The notes under the pieces are model-generated. The model did not search any database and was not told where the DNA came from. It worked only from the letters and a program-made list of their open reading frames with translations. From assembly GCA_964639525.1 (NCBI GenBank), contig CAZXDS010000129.1:1-10060 (forward strand): a stretch of DNA of 10,060 nucleotides. The letters run 5' to 3'. Positions 1-5,556 of this stretch are shown in pieces; within the stretch, counting starts at the first letter, position 1, and each line of letters starts with the position of its first letter. Both the position numbers and the translations under genes were made by a program. This stretch comes from CAZXDS01 sp964639525 (lineage in GTDB: Bacteria > Bacteroidota > Ignavibacteria > Ignavibacteriales > Melioribacteraceae).

Positions 1-737
1 TATATTCAAAATTAAAGCAGTTGACACCGTGGCGAAAAGGTCCCTTTGACTTGTTTGGGAATTTTATAGATGCCGAATGGAAATCAAATTTAAAATGGAA
101 CAGATTGGAAAAAGCAATTTCACCATTGGAAAATAAATTTGTATTAGACGTTGGAAGTGGAAACGGTTATTATGGATGGAGAATGCTTGGACATGATGCG
201 AAAATGGTTATTGGTATTGACCCATATTTGTTAAGCGTAATTCAGTTTTTTGTTTTTAAAAATTATCTTCCGCAAAAACCATTTTGGATTTTACCGTTTG
301 GGATTGAAAATCTACCGGATAATATTCGTGCATTCGATACTGTTTTTTCGATGGGGATTTTTTACCATCGGCGTTCACCGTTTGACCATCTAATTAAATT
401 AAAAACATTCTTAAAGGAAGGCGGCGAATTGGTTCTGGAAACATTGGTAATTGACGGAAAAAATGGATATGTACTTGTGCCTCAAAACAGATATGCAAAA
501 ATGAGAAACGTGTGGTTTATTCCTTCGGCATTAACACTCGAAAGCTGGCTGAAGAGAAGCGGTTACAAAAACATTCGTTTGATTGATGTAACGCAAACCA
601 CCGGCATAGAACAAAGAAAAACTTCGTGGATGAATTACGAATCACTCGATGATTTTTTGGATAAGGGAAGTTCTAATTTAACAATTGAGGGTTATCCGTC
701 ACCGAAACGAGCTTTGTTTGTTGCAAATTCGCCATAG
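1..737 (+). CDS. cmoB: CmoB, tRNA U34 carboxymethyltransferase (5'-truncated by window edge)
   Basis: CmoB transfers the carboxymethyl group of carboxy-S-adenosyl-methionine to 5-hydroxyuridine at position 34 of certain tRNAs, giving 5-oxyacetyl-uridine (cmo5U), which widens wobble decoding. The frame is open to the left edge. The first six whole codons (YSKLKQ) lead into LTPWRKGPF, which matches the family's LMPWRKGPF, so the TTG at 21 is an internal Leu codon and not a start. Numbering from that TTG, the recalled E. coli ligand residues fall at a constant offset of 85: K6, W20, K25, G45 (in DVGSGNG), D67, M111, Y115 (in SMGIFYHRRSP) and R230 (in PKRA). The Rossmann methyltransferase fold is therefore complete, and about 80 N-terminal residues lie outside the window. 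The C-terminal EGYPSPKRA is typical. The usual partner CmoA, which makes carboxy-SAM, is not visible. The identification is firm; activity is inferred. Confidence 0.95.
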   Translation, partial: YSKLKQLTPWRKGPFDLFGNFIDAEWKSNLKWNRLEKAISPLENKFVLDVGSGNGYYGWRMLGHDAKMVIGIDPYLLSVIQFFVFKNYLPQKPFWILPFGIENLPDNIRAFDTVFSMGIFYHRRSPFDHLIKLKTFLKEGGELVLETLVIDGKNGYVLVPQNRYAKMRNVWFIPSALTLESWLKRSGYKNIRLIDVTQTTGIEQRKTSWMNYESLDDFLDKGSSNLTIEGYPSPKRALFVANSP

Positions 738-775
738 TGATTATTTTTTTATTGTCGGAATAAAGTTTATATTTA

Positions 776-789
776 ATGATAATTATCAT
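776..789. promoter_or_regulatory. 14-bp perfect palindrome, Fur-box-like operator candidate
   Basis: ATGATAATTATCAT is its own reverse complement and ends 42 bases before the ATG at 832. It contains TGATAA/TTATCA half sites like those bound by Fur-family metal regulators, although the classical Fur box is longer and spaced differently. It sits where a promoter for the 832 gene would be expected. AT-rich palindromes also arise by chance, so an operator role is only a suggestion. Confidence 0.4.
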
Positions 790-831
790 AATGAAATCTT
801 TTAAATTATATTTTGACTAAGGAGAAAAATT

Positions 832-1230
832 ATGAAAAAGAAAACTAAACTTAGTACTGCAAATATTTTAAGACGCACCGCACGTTATCCTTTGCTATTT
901 CTTGCAATTCTTACATTTCTGTTCGCATTACTTTCCGGTTCCGAAGGATTTGGCGGGGGAATAATGGGAATTATCAAAAACAGCCCTAATGCTTTACCAT
1001 GGGCTCTGCTGCTTTTTGTAATTTACATTGCTTGGAAACGAGAATTATTGGGCGGCATTATTATTACACTAATGGGTTTTGCAATGTTATATTTTTTTAA
1101 TATTAGAGGACAAAACTTTTTTATGGCTACATTTATACTGACACTGCTGATAATAATATTCGGTTCGTTTTTTATTCTAAGTTGGTATTTGAGGAAGGAT
1201 GTTTTTTCTAGCGAGAATAATAACAAATGA
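832..1230 (+). CDS. Small four-helix integral membrane protein, unknown function
   Basis: I do not recognise a named family for this 132-residue protein. After a basic cytoplasmic N-terminus (MKKKTK, later RRTAR) there are four hydrophobic stretches at about residues 18-36, 54-68, 71-90 and 98-120. The loop between helices 1 and 2 is Gly-rich (GSEGFGGGIMG), and the C-terminus is short and polar. Basic residues in the N-terminus and in the segment after helix 2 (WKRE) suit an inner-membrane protein with both ends inside. The start is well supported: AAGGAG lies at 819-824, seven bases before the ATG. The gene stands alone between cmoB and a decayed region. A 14-bp palindrome upstream may be its operator. 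No enzymatic or transport motif is visible, so any role in metal response or envelope stress is a guess. Confidence 0.8.
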   Translation: MKKKTKLSTANILRRTARYPLLFLAILTFLFALLSGSEGFGGGIMGIIKNSPNALPWALLLFVIYIAWKRELLGGIIITLMGFAMLYFFNIRGQNFFMATFILTLLIIIFGSFFILSWYLRKDVFSSENNNK

Positions 1231-1449
1231 TAAATTCAATAACAGACTTGGTATATTGTTGAATTTTCAAAATTCTTTACAGGTTTTTAAATAATTTTTG
1301 CTAACTCTCGCACTTGTTAATTAAACTGCGTTCCATTAAAAACCATTTACGCAATTAAATTTTTCCACATTCAATTGTTCATTGTCAATTATCAATTGCG
1401 TTTACCGCCTATGGCGTTGCTACCTTAATAATCTATCACTTAATATTTC
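1231..1449. other. Non-coding stretch with weak inverted repeats
   Basis: No supportable gene lies here. Just after the stop of the membrane-protein gene are AT-rich inverted repeats: AAATTCAA at 1232-1239 pairs with TTGAATTT at 1259-1266, and GAATTTT/AAAATTC flanks a single C at 1261-1275. They could weakly terminate transcription, but no G+C-rich stem followed by a T-run is present. An 8-bp pair, ACGCAATT (1349-1356) and AATTGCGT (1394-1401), brackets the heptamer repeats. A small CGCC/GGCG hairpin follows near 1406-1416. The stretch resembles decaying intergenic DNA and continues into the relics next to it. Confidence 0.5.
1371..1398. repeat. Four degenerate tandem heptamers (TCAATTG-like)
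   Basis: The stretch divides exactly into four 7-base units: TCAATTG, TTCATTG, TCAATTA and TCAATTG. The first and last are identical and the inner two differ by one or two bases. The array is enclosed by the 8-bp inverted repeat ACGCAATT/AATTGCGT at 1349-1356 and 1394-1401. Short tandem heptamers of this kind occur between genes in several bacterial groups. No function is evident. Confidence 0.5.
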
Positions 1450-1611
1450 TTACATATTTCTTCTTCCACCCAAGATAGATGAACTCTTTACATCAGCATC
1501 GTACTGCCAAAGAATATTGCCATTTTTATCAGACGCGTAGCAATGGTTAGTATAATTGCTACTAACAACATCAAAATCATGAACAATAATATCCGGCAGA
1601 ACTATTCTTTC
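1450..1611 (-). pseudogene. Possible relic of a coding region (PQQ/beta-propeller-like fragment)
   Basis: On the - strand a frame opens directly after a TAA (1612-1614) and runs 53 codons to a TAA at 1450-1452, with no ATG, GTG or TTG at its upstream end. The translation looks protein-like: it includes VLPDIIVHDFDVV and ASDKNGNILWQYDADV, and the latter resembles a blade of PQQ-type beta-propeller proteins (ALDKNGNILWKY type). It follows the MacB relic in the same direction in a zone where other genes are broken, so it is most likely an internal scrap of a deleted gene. The family assignment rests on one short motif. It could be a chance open frame. Confidence 0.3.
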
Positions 1612-1674
1612 TTATTTCAAATTATTCTTCATTATTTGTTTACAACAAATAATATTTTGCGATAATTTACAAAT

Positions 1675-2663
1675 CTATTCGTACCGCAAAGCATCAATCG
1701 GGTTTAATCGCGAAGCTTTTCGAGCCGGATAAAATCCAAAAAATATTCCTACTCCTCCGGAGAATGCAAATGCCGGAAAAACAACCGTCGTATTTATTAC
1801 GGCATGCTACGAAGTGTAATTGTTCATCACATACGCTACACCAAATGCTACCGCAATGCCAATCAATCCGCCGAGTAAGTTTAGCACACTAACCTCGTTA
1901 AAAATTGTGTTAAAATATCATTTGCTCTCGCTCCGATTGATAACCTAATTCCAATTTCTCTTGTTCTTTCTGTAACTGAAACCAGCATAATATTCATAAT
2001 TTCAATTCCACCAACAATAAGTGAAACTCCTGCAACCGAACCGAGAAGAAGAGTAAGTACTTTGGATGTTGCCGATGCCGCCTCCGTAATTTCAGCTTGA
2101 TTGCGAATATTAAAATCATCGTCATCACCTTCTTCAAGTCGATGCGACTCTCGTAAAATTCCGCGCAGTTCTTCTTGGGCTTCTTCAATTTTATCAATAG
2201 AAATTGCACTTGCGTACATAAAATGTATATGTCTGCCGCCGGCTAATCTGTACAAAACAGTAGTCGAGGGTGCCAAAACCAAATTGTCATAATTTGAACC
2301 GGTTGCACTTTGTCCTTTTGGTTTTAATACGCCAATAATTTTAAAAGGAACATTTCTAATTCGGATTTTTTGTCCAACAGGATCTTCATTCGGGAACAGA
2401 TTATCGGCAACTTTTGCTCGGGCTTTAACATCGCGTTCGGTAAAAAGCTCTCCTGATTTCAGCACCCAATATCTAATTGTAAGATACATTGGGGAAACAC
2501 CATAAATGGATATACTCCAATTATGGTTTCCCCCAATTATCTGTCCCCCCGTACGGACTAACGGCAAAATTCCCTTTATCAGCGTTGCTTCTTTTTTAAT
2601 TTTTTCAACATCGTCCATTGTAAAACGATTGAAACCACATGCTCCTCTGCTTACACCTCCGGA
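1675..2663 (-). pseudogene. Decayed MacB-type ABC transporter permease
   Basis: MacB/FtsX-type permeases work with an ATPase and a MacA-type adaptor to drive export from the periplasm. The remnant begins inside the periplasmic domain (SGGVSRGACGFNRF) and carries family hallmarks: DDVEKIKKEA, VVRTGG-like LVRTGGQ, FTERDV, DPVGQKIRIRNVPFKIIGV, VLYRLAGG, EITEAASATSKVLTLLLGS, then IMNIMLVSVTERTREIGIRL and ILTQFL. The N-terminus with the first membrane helix is missing. Near 2406-2411 AKVA runs directly into DNLFP, where relatives have about seven more residues (AVLGKTV type). At 1897-1898 a one-base loss shifts the frame, and the first frame stops shortly after. The correct frame resumes as EVSVLNLLGGLIG, meets TAG at 1807-1809 after NNYTS (Trp expected by context), and ends with FFGFYPARKASRLNPIDALRYE before TAG at 1675-1677. 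The usual IGIMNIM also reads IEIMNIM. At least four independent lesions make this a pseudogene. Confidence 0.9.
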
Positions 2664-2829
2664 ACACAGCCTCAATTGAACCGGAACTTGTAATTATTGT
2701 ATTAATGTCGCCTCGTTTTATTTCGACAAACGAATAGGATTCTTTGCTCGATTCATTAGTGTTAAAAAAGAAATACCAAGCAGCTACTATAATAACAACA
2801 GCAATTACAAAAACGATTATTTTTTTATA
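2664..2829 (-). pseudogene. N-terminal remnant of a MacA/HlyD-type efflux adaptor
   Basis: The - strand frame from 2829 reads KKIIVFVIAVV, more hydrophobic residues, then YSFVEIKRGDINTIITSSG and SIEAV. This is the N-terminal membrane anchor and first strand of a MacA/HlyD-family periplasmic adaptor (family pattern: VKRGDIxxxVxSSGxLEAV). It follows a TAA at 2830-2832 with only a TAT codon between, so no start codon survives. At about 2664 the sequence switches to the MacB-type permease in a different frame, so no fusion protein can be made. Nearly the whole adaptor (relatives have roughly 350 or more residues) and the start of the permease, plus any ATPase gene between them, were removed. It begins 55 bases after the Spy-like gene in the same direction, which suggests it was once the next gene of the ECF operon. 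Confidence 0.8.
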
Positions 2830-2884
2830 TTAGGATATTAAGATTATGGTAAAAAATATTAAATACTTGATATTATTTAATTAA

Positions 2885-3274
2885 TTAAAAATTTCTGTTT
2901 CCTCGTTTTATTCCATTACCTCTTCGAGAGCCTTTATTGAATCTGCTGCTGCGTTCCGATATTATTTTTTTGTATTCTTTTTTTTGAACTTTGTTTAAAG
3001 TTTTAAGAATTTTCAAATCTTTAACTTCAATTATTTTTAACATTACATCTCTTATAGCTGATCTGTCCCCGCTAAAATTACTTCGCTGCGTTTTCATATC
3101 ATCTTTAAATTCCGTAAGTATTTTGGTTATTTTAACTGTCTGTTCCGCACTAAGATTTAATCGTTCATTTAAGTTTGCTACTTGATTTTCGATGCTGAAA
3201 TTCCTCTGTGCAAATATTACTGACGACAATAACATTAAAATAATTGCTGCCGTACTTGATAATTTAACTTTCAT
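2885..3274 (-). CDS. Secreted Spy/CpxP-like (LTxxQ) periplasmic protein
   Basis: This 129-residue protein has a signal peptide at residues 1-22 (hydrophobic core AAIILMLLSSVIF, likely cut after FA before QRN). The mature part is helical and charged, with two LTxxQ-like motifs: LSAEQ at 41-45 (in RLNLSAEQTVKI) and LNKVQ at 93-97 (in LKTLNKVQKKEYKKI). That layout is typical of Spy/CpxP proteins, periplasmic chaperones or stress sensors induced by envelope damage in enterobacteria. The tail after about residue 108 is Arg/Gly/Asn-rich and probably disordered. The start is supported by GGAG at 3282-3285, seven bases before the ATG. It lies 69 bases beyond the preceding operon gene, in the same direction. 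Chaperone activity is inferred from the family, which is sequence-diverse. Confidence 0.8.
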   Translation of the reverse strand: MKVKLSSTAAIILMLLSSVIFAQRNFSIENQVANLNERLNLSAEQTVKITKILTEFKDDMKTQRSNFSGDRSAIRDVMLKIIEVKDLKILKTLNKVQKKEYKKIISERSSRFNKGSRRGNGIKRGNRNF

Positions 3275-3343
3275 TATAACACTCCATATTTATTTTTGAA
3301 ATTTCATTTATGCTGTAGTATTAAAAATTCTTATGACTATCTT

Positions 3344-3769
3344 TTATTTTATACCCGAAGAATCATTCTCGTGATTCCTGATTCTGTGTTTCCAACGCAT
3401 ATTTTTTCGGTTGCGGTTAAAAGGACGAAACCTCTTTCTAAAAAGTTCTCTTTCCAATTTTTTAACCTGCTTGGGATTTAGCATTTTACTCAATTCAGTG
3501 TGCATTGTGTCAAGTTGATTTCTCATATTTGCGTGTAGTTTATCAAATCGTGAACGAAATTCAATCATCAGCTTGTCTAACTTCACAGCTTGAAGTGAAT
3601 CCGGCTGAACAATTTCATTCACCCTGCTTCTAAAACCTTCAGGCGTAGCCAATTTCTTAAAACTGCTTATTCGCTTATTCACAAATCCGGCACTGATTAA
3701 CAAACCAATAATAATTCCAATAATTAAGGTGCCGATAATAACAAAAATACTTTTTGTTTTGGGTTTCAT
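3344..3769 (-). CDS. Membrane-anchored LTxxQ-like periplasmic protein (heavy-metal-sensor/Spy type)
   Basis: This protein has 141 residues. A short basic N-terminus (MKPKTK) is followed by one long hydrophobic segment at about 8-30 with no evident cleavage site, so it is probably a signal anchor with the rest in the periplasm. The soluble part is alpha-helical (residues 43-112) and carries LNPKQVKKL at 97-105, matching the second LTxxQ-type motif of periplasmic metal-sensor/Spy proteins. The C-terminus is rich in Arg, Asn and His (RKNMRWKHRIRNHEN). The ATG at 3767-3769 is two bases after the stop of the anti-sigma gene, and its ribosome site GGAG lies within that gene's last codons, so the two are translationally coupled. 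The context suggests a periplasmic sensor or modulator of the anti-sigma factor. Metal binding is not shown: there are few His and no Cys. Confidence 0.75.
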   Translation of the reverse strand: MKPKTKSIFVIIGTLIIGIIIGLLISAGFVNKRISSFKKLATPEGFRSRVNEIVQPDSLQAVKLDKLMIEFRSRFDKLHANMRNQLDTMHTELSKMLNPKQVKKLERELFRKRFRPFNRNRKNMRWKHRIRNHENDSSGIK

Positions 3770-3771
3770 AA

Positions 3772-4194
3772 CTACTCCATTGCTAAATCTATTGTTGAAT
3801 TAAATGCTTCTTCAATCGAAACATTTTGAATTCCCAACGCGCTGTTTACAGAAACTTCTCCTGACGAAATCAAATTAAATGAAAGCAGAAACAAAATTAT
3901 GATTAATGCCGGAGCTAAAATTTTACGAAATGATAATGCCAATGATTCCGCAAAATTAACAGTCATAAAATTTGCCGATTGACTGCTCAATTCGTTTAAC
4001 ACTCGCGATTCAAAAAATGGTTTAAGTTTTCTTTCGGCGTTTTCGGAAATGAACCCTCTCATTTGCTCATATTCTTGTTTCTCTGTTCTAAAAACTTCCG
4101 ATTTTTCTACAGACTTTTTAAACTTGTCTTCTTCTTCATTTGTTAGTTTACCGTCGAAATAAACGAATAATAATTTTTTCTCTTTTTTGTTCAT
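3772..4194 (-). CDS. Membrane-anchored anti-sigma factor (no zinc motif)
   Basis: The 140-residue product has a charged cytoplasmic domain (1-90), one membrane helix at about 92-109 (ILAPALIIILFLLSFNLI) and a short outer tail. The first 45 residues (LLFVYFDGKLTNEEEDKFKKSVEKS) resemble the N-terminal sigma-binding helices of anti-sigma factors, whose usual pattern is YLDGELSxEE followed by a stretch of acidic and basic residues. The HxxxCxxC of zinc-binding anti-sigma domains is absent. The gene directly follows the ECF sigma gene: the sigma stop TAA abuts this ATG, and the ribosome site GGAGG lies in the end of the sigma frame, so the two proteins are probably made in a fixed ratio. The expected role is to hold the sigma factor at the inner membrane until an envelope signal arrives. 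The assignment depends on both position and layout, and whether release is proteolytic or conformational cannot be told. Confidence 0.8.
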   Translation of the reverse strand: MNKKEKKLLFVYFDGKLTNEEEDKFKKSVEKSEVFRTEKQEYEQMRGFISENAERKLKPFFESRVLNELSSQSANFMTVNFAESLALSFRKILAPALIIILFLLSFNLISSGEVSVNSALGIQNVSIEEAFNSTIDLAME

Positions 4195-4761
4195 TTAATC
4201 CTCCATAAAAGGAGTTAATATTGTTTTTAATTTTTCCTGTGCACGAGAAAGTCTTGACAAAACCGTACCGACCGGCAAATTTAATATTTTCGCGGTTTCA
4301 GAAGTTGAATATCCGTTTATCAGTCTTAACACAATCACACTTCTGAATTTCGGTTCCAATTTATTTAATCCTATCTGTACAATCTCCTTCTTTTCCAAAG
4401 AATGAATTTTAGACCTTTCGACAAAATTATCTTTGCTTTTCTTAAAGACATTTTCCAAATCAAAAAATAAACGTTTCGACCTTTTTTTGATTTCATTCAA
4501 TGATAAATTAATTGCTATTCGGGTAATATAAGTTCTCAAAGCAGAATCACCTCTAAAATTATTTATTGATTTAAAAAATCGGATGAAAACTTCTTGACAA
4601 ATATCCTCAGCTTCCTGAGTTTTTCCAATCATACCAAATACCATACCGGCAACAGTGCTTTCAAATCGACGCATAATTTCAGAATAAGCCGCACGTTCAC
4701 CATTTTTGGCAAATTCCAACAGTTCAATTTCATCAAGCTTAGAATATATTTCAGCACGCAA
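4195..4761 (-). CDS. ECF-type RNA polymerase sigma factor
   Basis: At 188 residues this is a normal length for a sigma-70 family ECF factor. Sigma region 2 spans about 12-95, with ELLEFAKNGERAAYSEIMRRF, then AEDICQEVFIRFFKSI and FRGDSALRTYITRIAINLSLNEIKKR, which give core binding and -10 recognition. Region 4 spans about 127-180, with LNKLEPKFRSVIVLR and a helix-turn-helix YSTSETAKILNLPVGTVLSRLSRAQEKL for the -35 element. The start appears to be TTG (4759-4761): an in-frame TAA lies eight codons upstream, and the first ATG is at residue 30, inside region 2. Only an A/G-rich GAAAAAGAAAAA precedes it, so translation is probably weak. It heads an operon with its anti-sigma factor and two LTxxQ-type periplasmic proteins, which indicates an envelope-stress regulon. 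Confidence 0.93.
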   Translation of the reverse strand: MRAEIYSKLDEIELLEFAKNGERAAYSEIMRRFESTVAGMVFGMIGKTQEAEDICQEVFIRFFKSINNFRGDSALRTYITRIAINLSLNEIKKRSKRLFFDLENVFKKSKDNFVERSKIHSLEKKEIVQIGLNKLEPKFRSVIVLRLINGYSTSETAKILNLPVGTVLSRLSRAQEKLKTILTPFMED

Positions 4762-4779
4762 TGTTTTTTCTTTTTCAAA

Positions 4780-4808
4780 TTAGACAACACGAATGGGAAT
4801 TTCATTCC
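4780..4808 (-). promoter_or_regulatory. Candidate ECF-type autoregulatory promoter of the sigma operon
   Basis: Read on the - strand, GGAATG (4808-4803) and GTCTAA (4785-4780) are separated by 17 bases, close to the GGAACTT/GTCTAA pattern of many envelope-stress ECF promoters. Transcription would begin about 12 bases before the TTG start, giving a very short leader. The -35-like part also lies in an imperfect palindrome (GGAAT-TTC-ATTCC at 4796-4808). ECF factors commonly transcribe their own operon, which fits the position. The match is by eye and the -35 is not perfect. Confidence 0.4.
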
Positions 4809-4987
4809 ATTAAACTTTTTAAAATTACAACAATATTTTATTAATTGAATGTATAGAAATTCTAATCAAAATAATTTAATTATTCGGAGCAGAAGGCAAT
4901 TAGCTGCTTTGAAAGTTTTAATTTTAACACATGTTTGTTTAACCATATTTTAAGATGTTTTTTAGGAGTTCAAATTCTTATCTTTAG

Positions 4988-5021
4988 CATTAATTTTTCT
5001 GACTTTATGTCAGTATTAATG
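4988..5021. promoter_or_regulatory. Two-part inverted repeat upstream of the basic-tail gene
   Basis: Outer arms CATTAAT (4988-4994) and ATTAATG (5015-5021) enclose a perfect inner hairpin CTGAC-TTTAT-GTCAG (4999-5013). The whole could form one stem with an asymmetric internal loop, or be a protein-binding site. It ends 33 bases before the ATG at 5055. A TATTTTTG at 5027-5034 just after it fits the Bacteroidota TAnnTTTG -7 element, so the repeat may overlap a promoter. There is no T-run after the stem, so terminator function is unlikely. Confidence 0.4.
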
Positions 5022-5054
5022 ATAAATATTTTTGATTTTATTTGAATTGTAATT

Positions 5055-5486
5055 ATGGAATTAGTCCCTCTTATCAAACAAACTCTAATAGTAGTTACTA
5101 TTTTATTTATAGTTGCACTTGCCGTTTCTTACGCCGCTTCAAAATTTAAAAAAGAGAAACCAATATCCAAAAAGAAATTATCTCCTAAAAAGAAAATTAG
5201 AAATAACATACAAGTAGTAAACAACAGTGGAAACACAGTTAAAAACGTAAAAAAAGAATTGGGTATGAGAAGTAAAGAACCGTCGAAACCAGAAGCAAAG
5301 AAAACATCTTCACAAAGTTCAAGAAGACCAACTCAACGCTCAACTTTTAAACCTGAGGACAGGAAACACAAAACAAGGAAGTCTCCGGAACCGAGAATTA
5401 AGAAAAGAGTCCAAGTAATTAAAGATTTGGACTATTCAAAAAATAAGATAAACAAAAACGATAGTGGCGGTATTGGATTTAATTAG
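5055..5486 (+). CDS. Single-pass membrane protein with long, very basic tail, unknown function
   Basis: This 143-residue product is not in any family I recognise. One hydrophobic helix at about 7-29 (IKQTLIVVTILFIVALAVSYAA) is followed by a low-complexity tail of more than 110 residues dominated by Lys, Arg, Ser, Pro and Asn. The tail has KKK clusters at its beginning (SKKKLSPKKKIR), an SQSSRRPTQRST stretch, and the end NDSGGIGFN. The tail's charge predicts it stays in the cytoplasm, where it could touch nucleic acid or the acidic membrane surface. No Shine-Dalgarno is visible before the ATG. The neighbours diverge, so it is probably a single gene, with an inverted repeat and a possible TAnnTTTG element upstream. 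The composition also resembles a disordered linker that has lost a C-terminal domain. No direct evidence of truncation is seen. Confidence 0.65.
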   Translation: MELVPLIKQTLIVVTILFIVALAVSYAASKFKKEKPISKKKLSPKKKIRNNIQVVNNSGNTVKNVKKELGMRSKEPSKPEAKKTSSQSSRRPTQRSTFKPEDRKHKTRKSPEPRIKKRVQVIKDLDYSKNKINKNDSGGIGFN

Positions 5487-5556
5487 TTAAACTTGGCTGA
5501 AGTACTGATTGATTTGAAGCTATCTTGGTTTTTATTTGCAAACTATTCTTTATCTG

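Noticed and set aside
21..23. TTG as the start of the cmoB frame
   Set aside because: The frame stays open to the window edge and the upstream codons align with the family (LxxLTPWRKGPF), so this is an internal Leu codon.
1881..2675. 264-codon open frame as an intact gene
   Set aside because: Its TTG start lies at a deletion junction, it lacks the permease N-terminus, and it ends at a frameshift before the conserved C-terminus.
4594..4848. 84-codon + strand frame opposite the sigma gene
   Set aside because: It is antisense to conserved sigma region 2 and its translation has no protein-like pattern. The other short frames opposite the permease relic, the LTxxQ genes and the Asp-box gene were rejected for the same reason.
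4883..4905. AGCAG/CTGCT hairpin as a terminator
   Set aside because: The stem is only 5 bp, there is no T-run directly after it, and the flanking genes diverge from this region.
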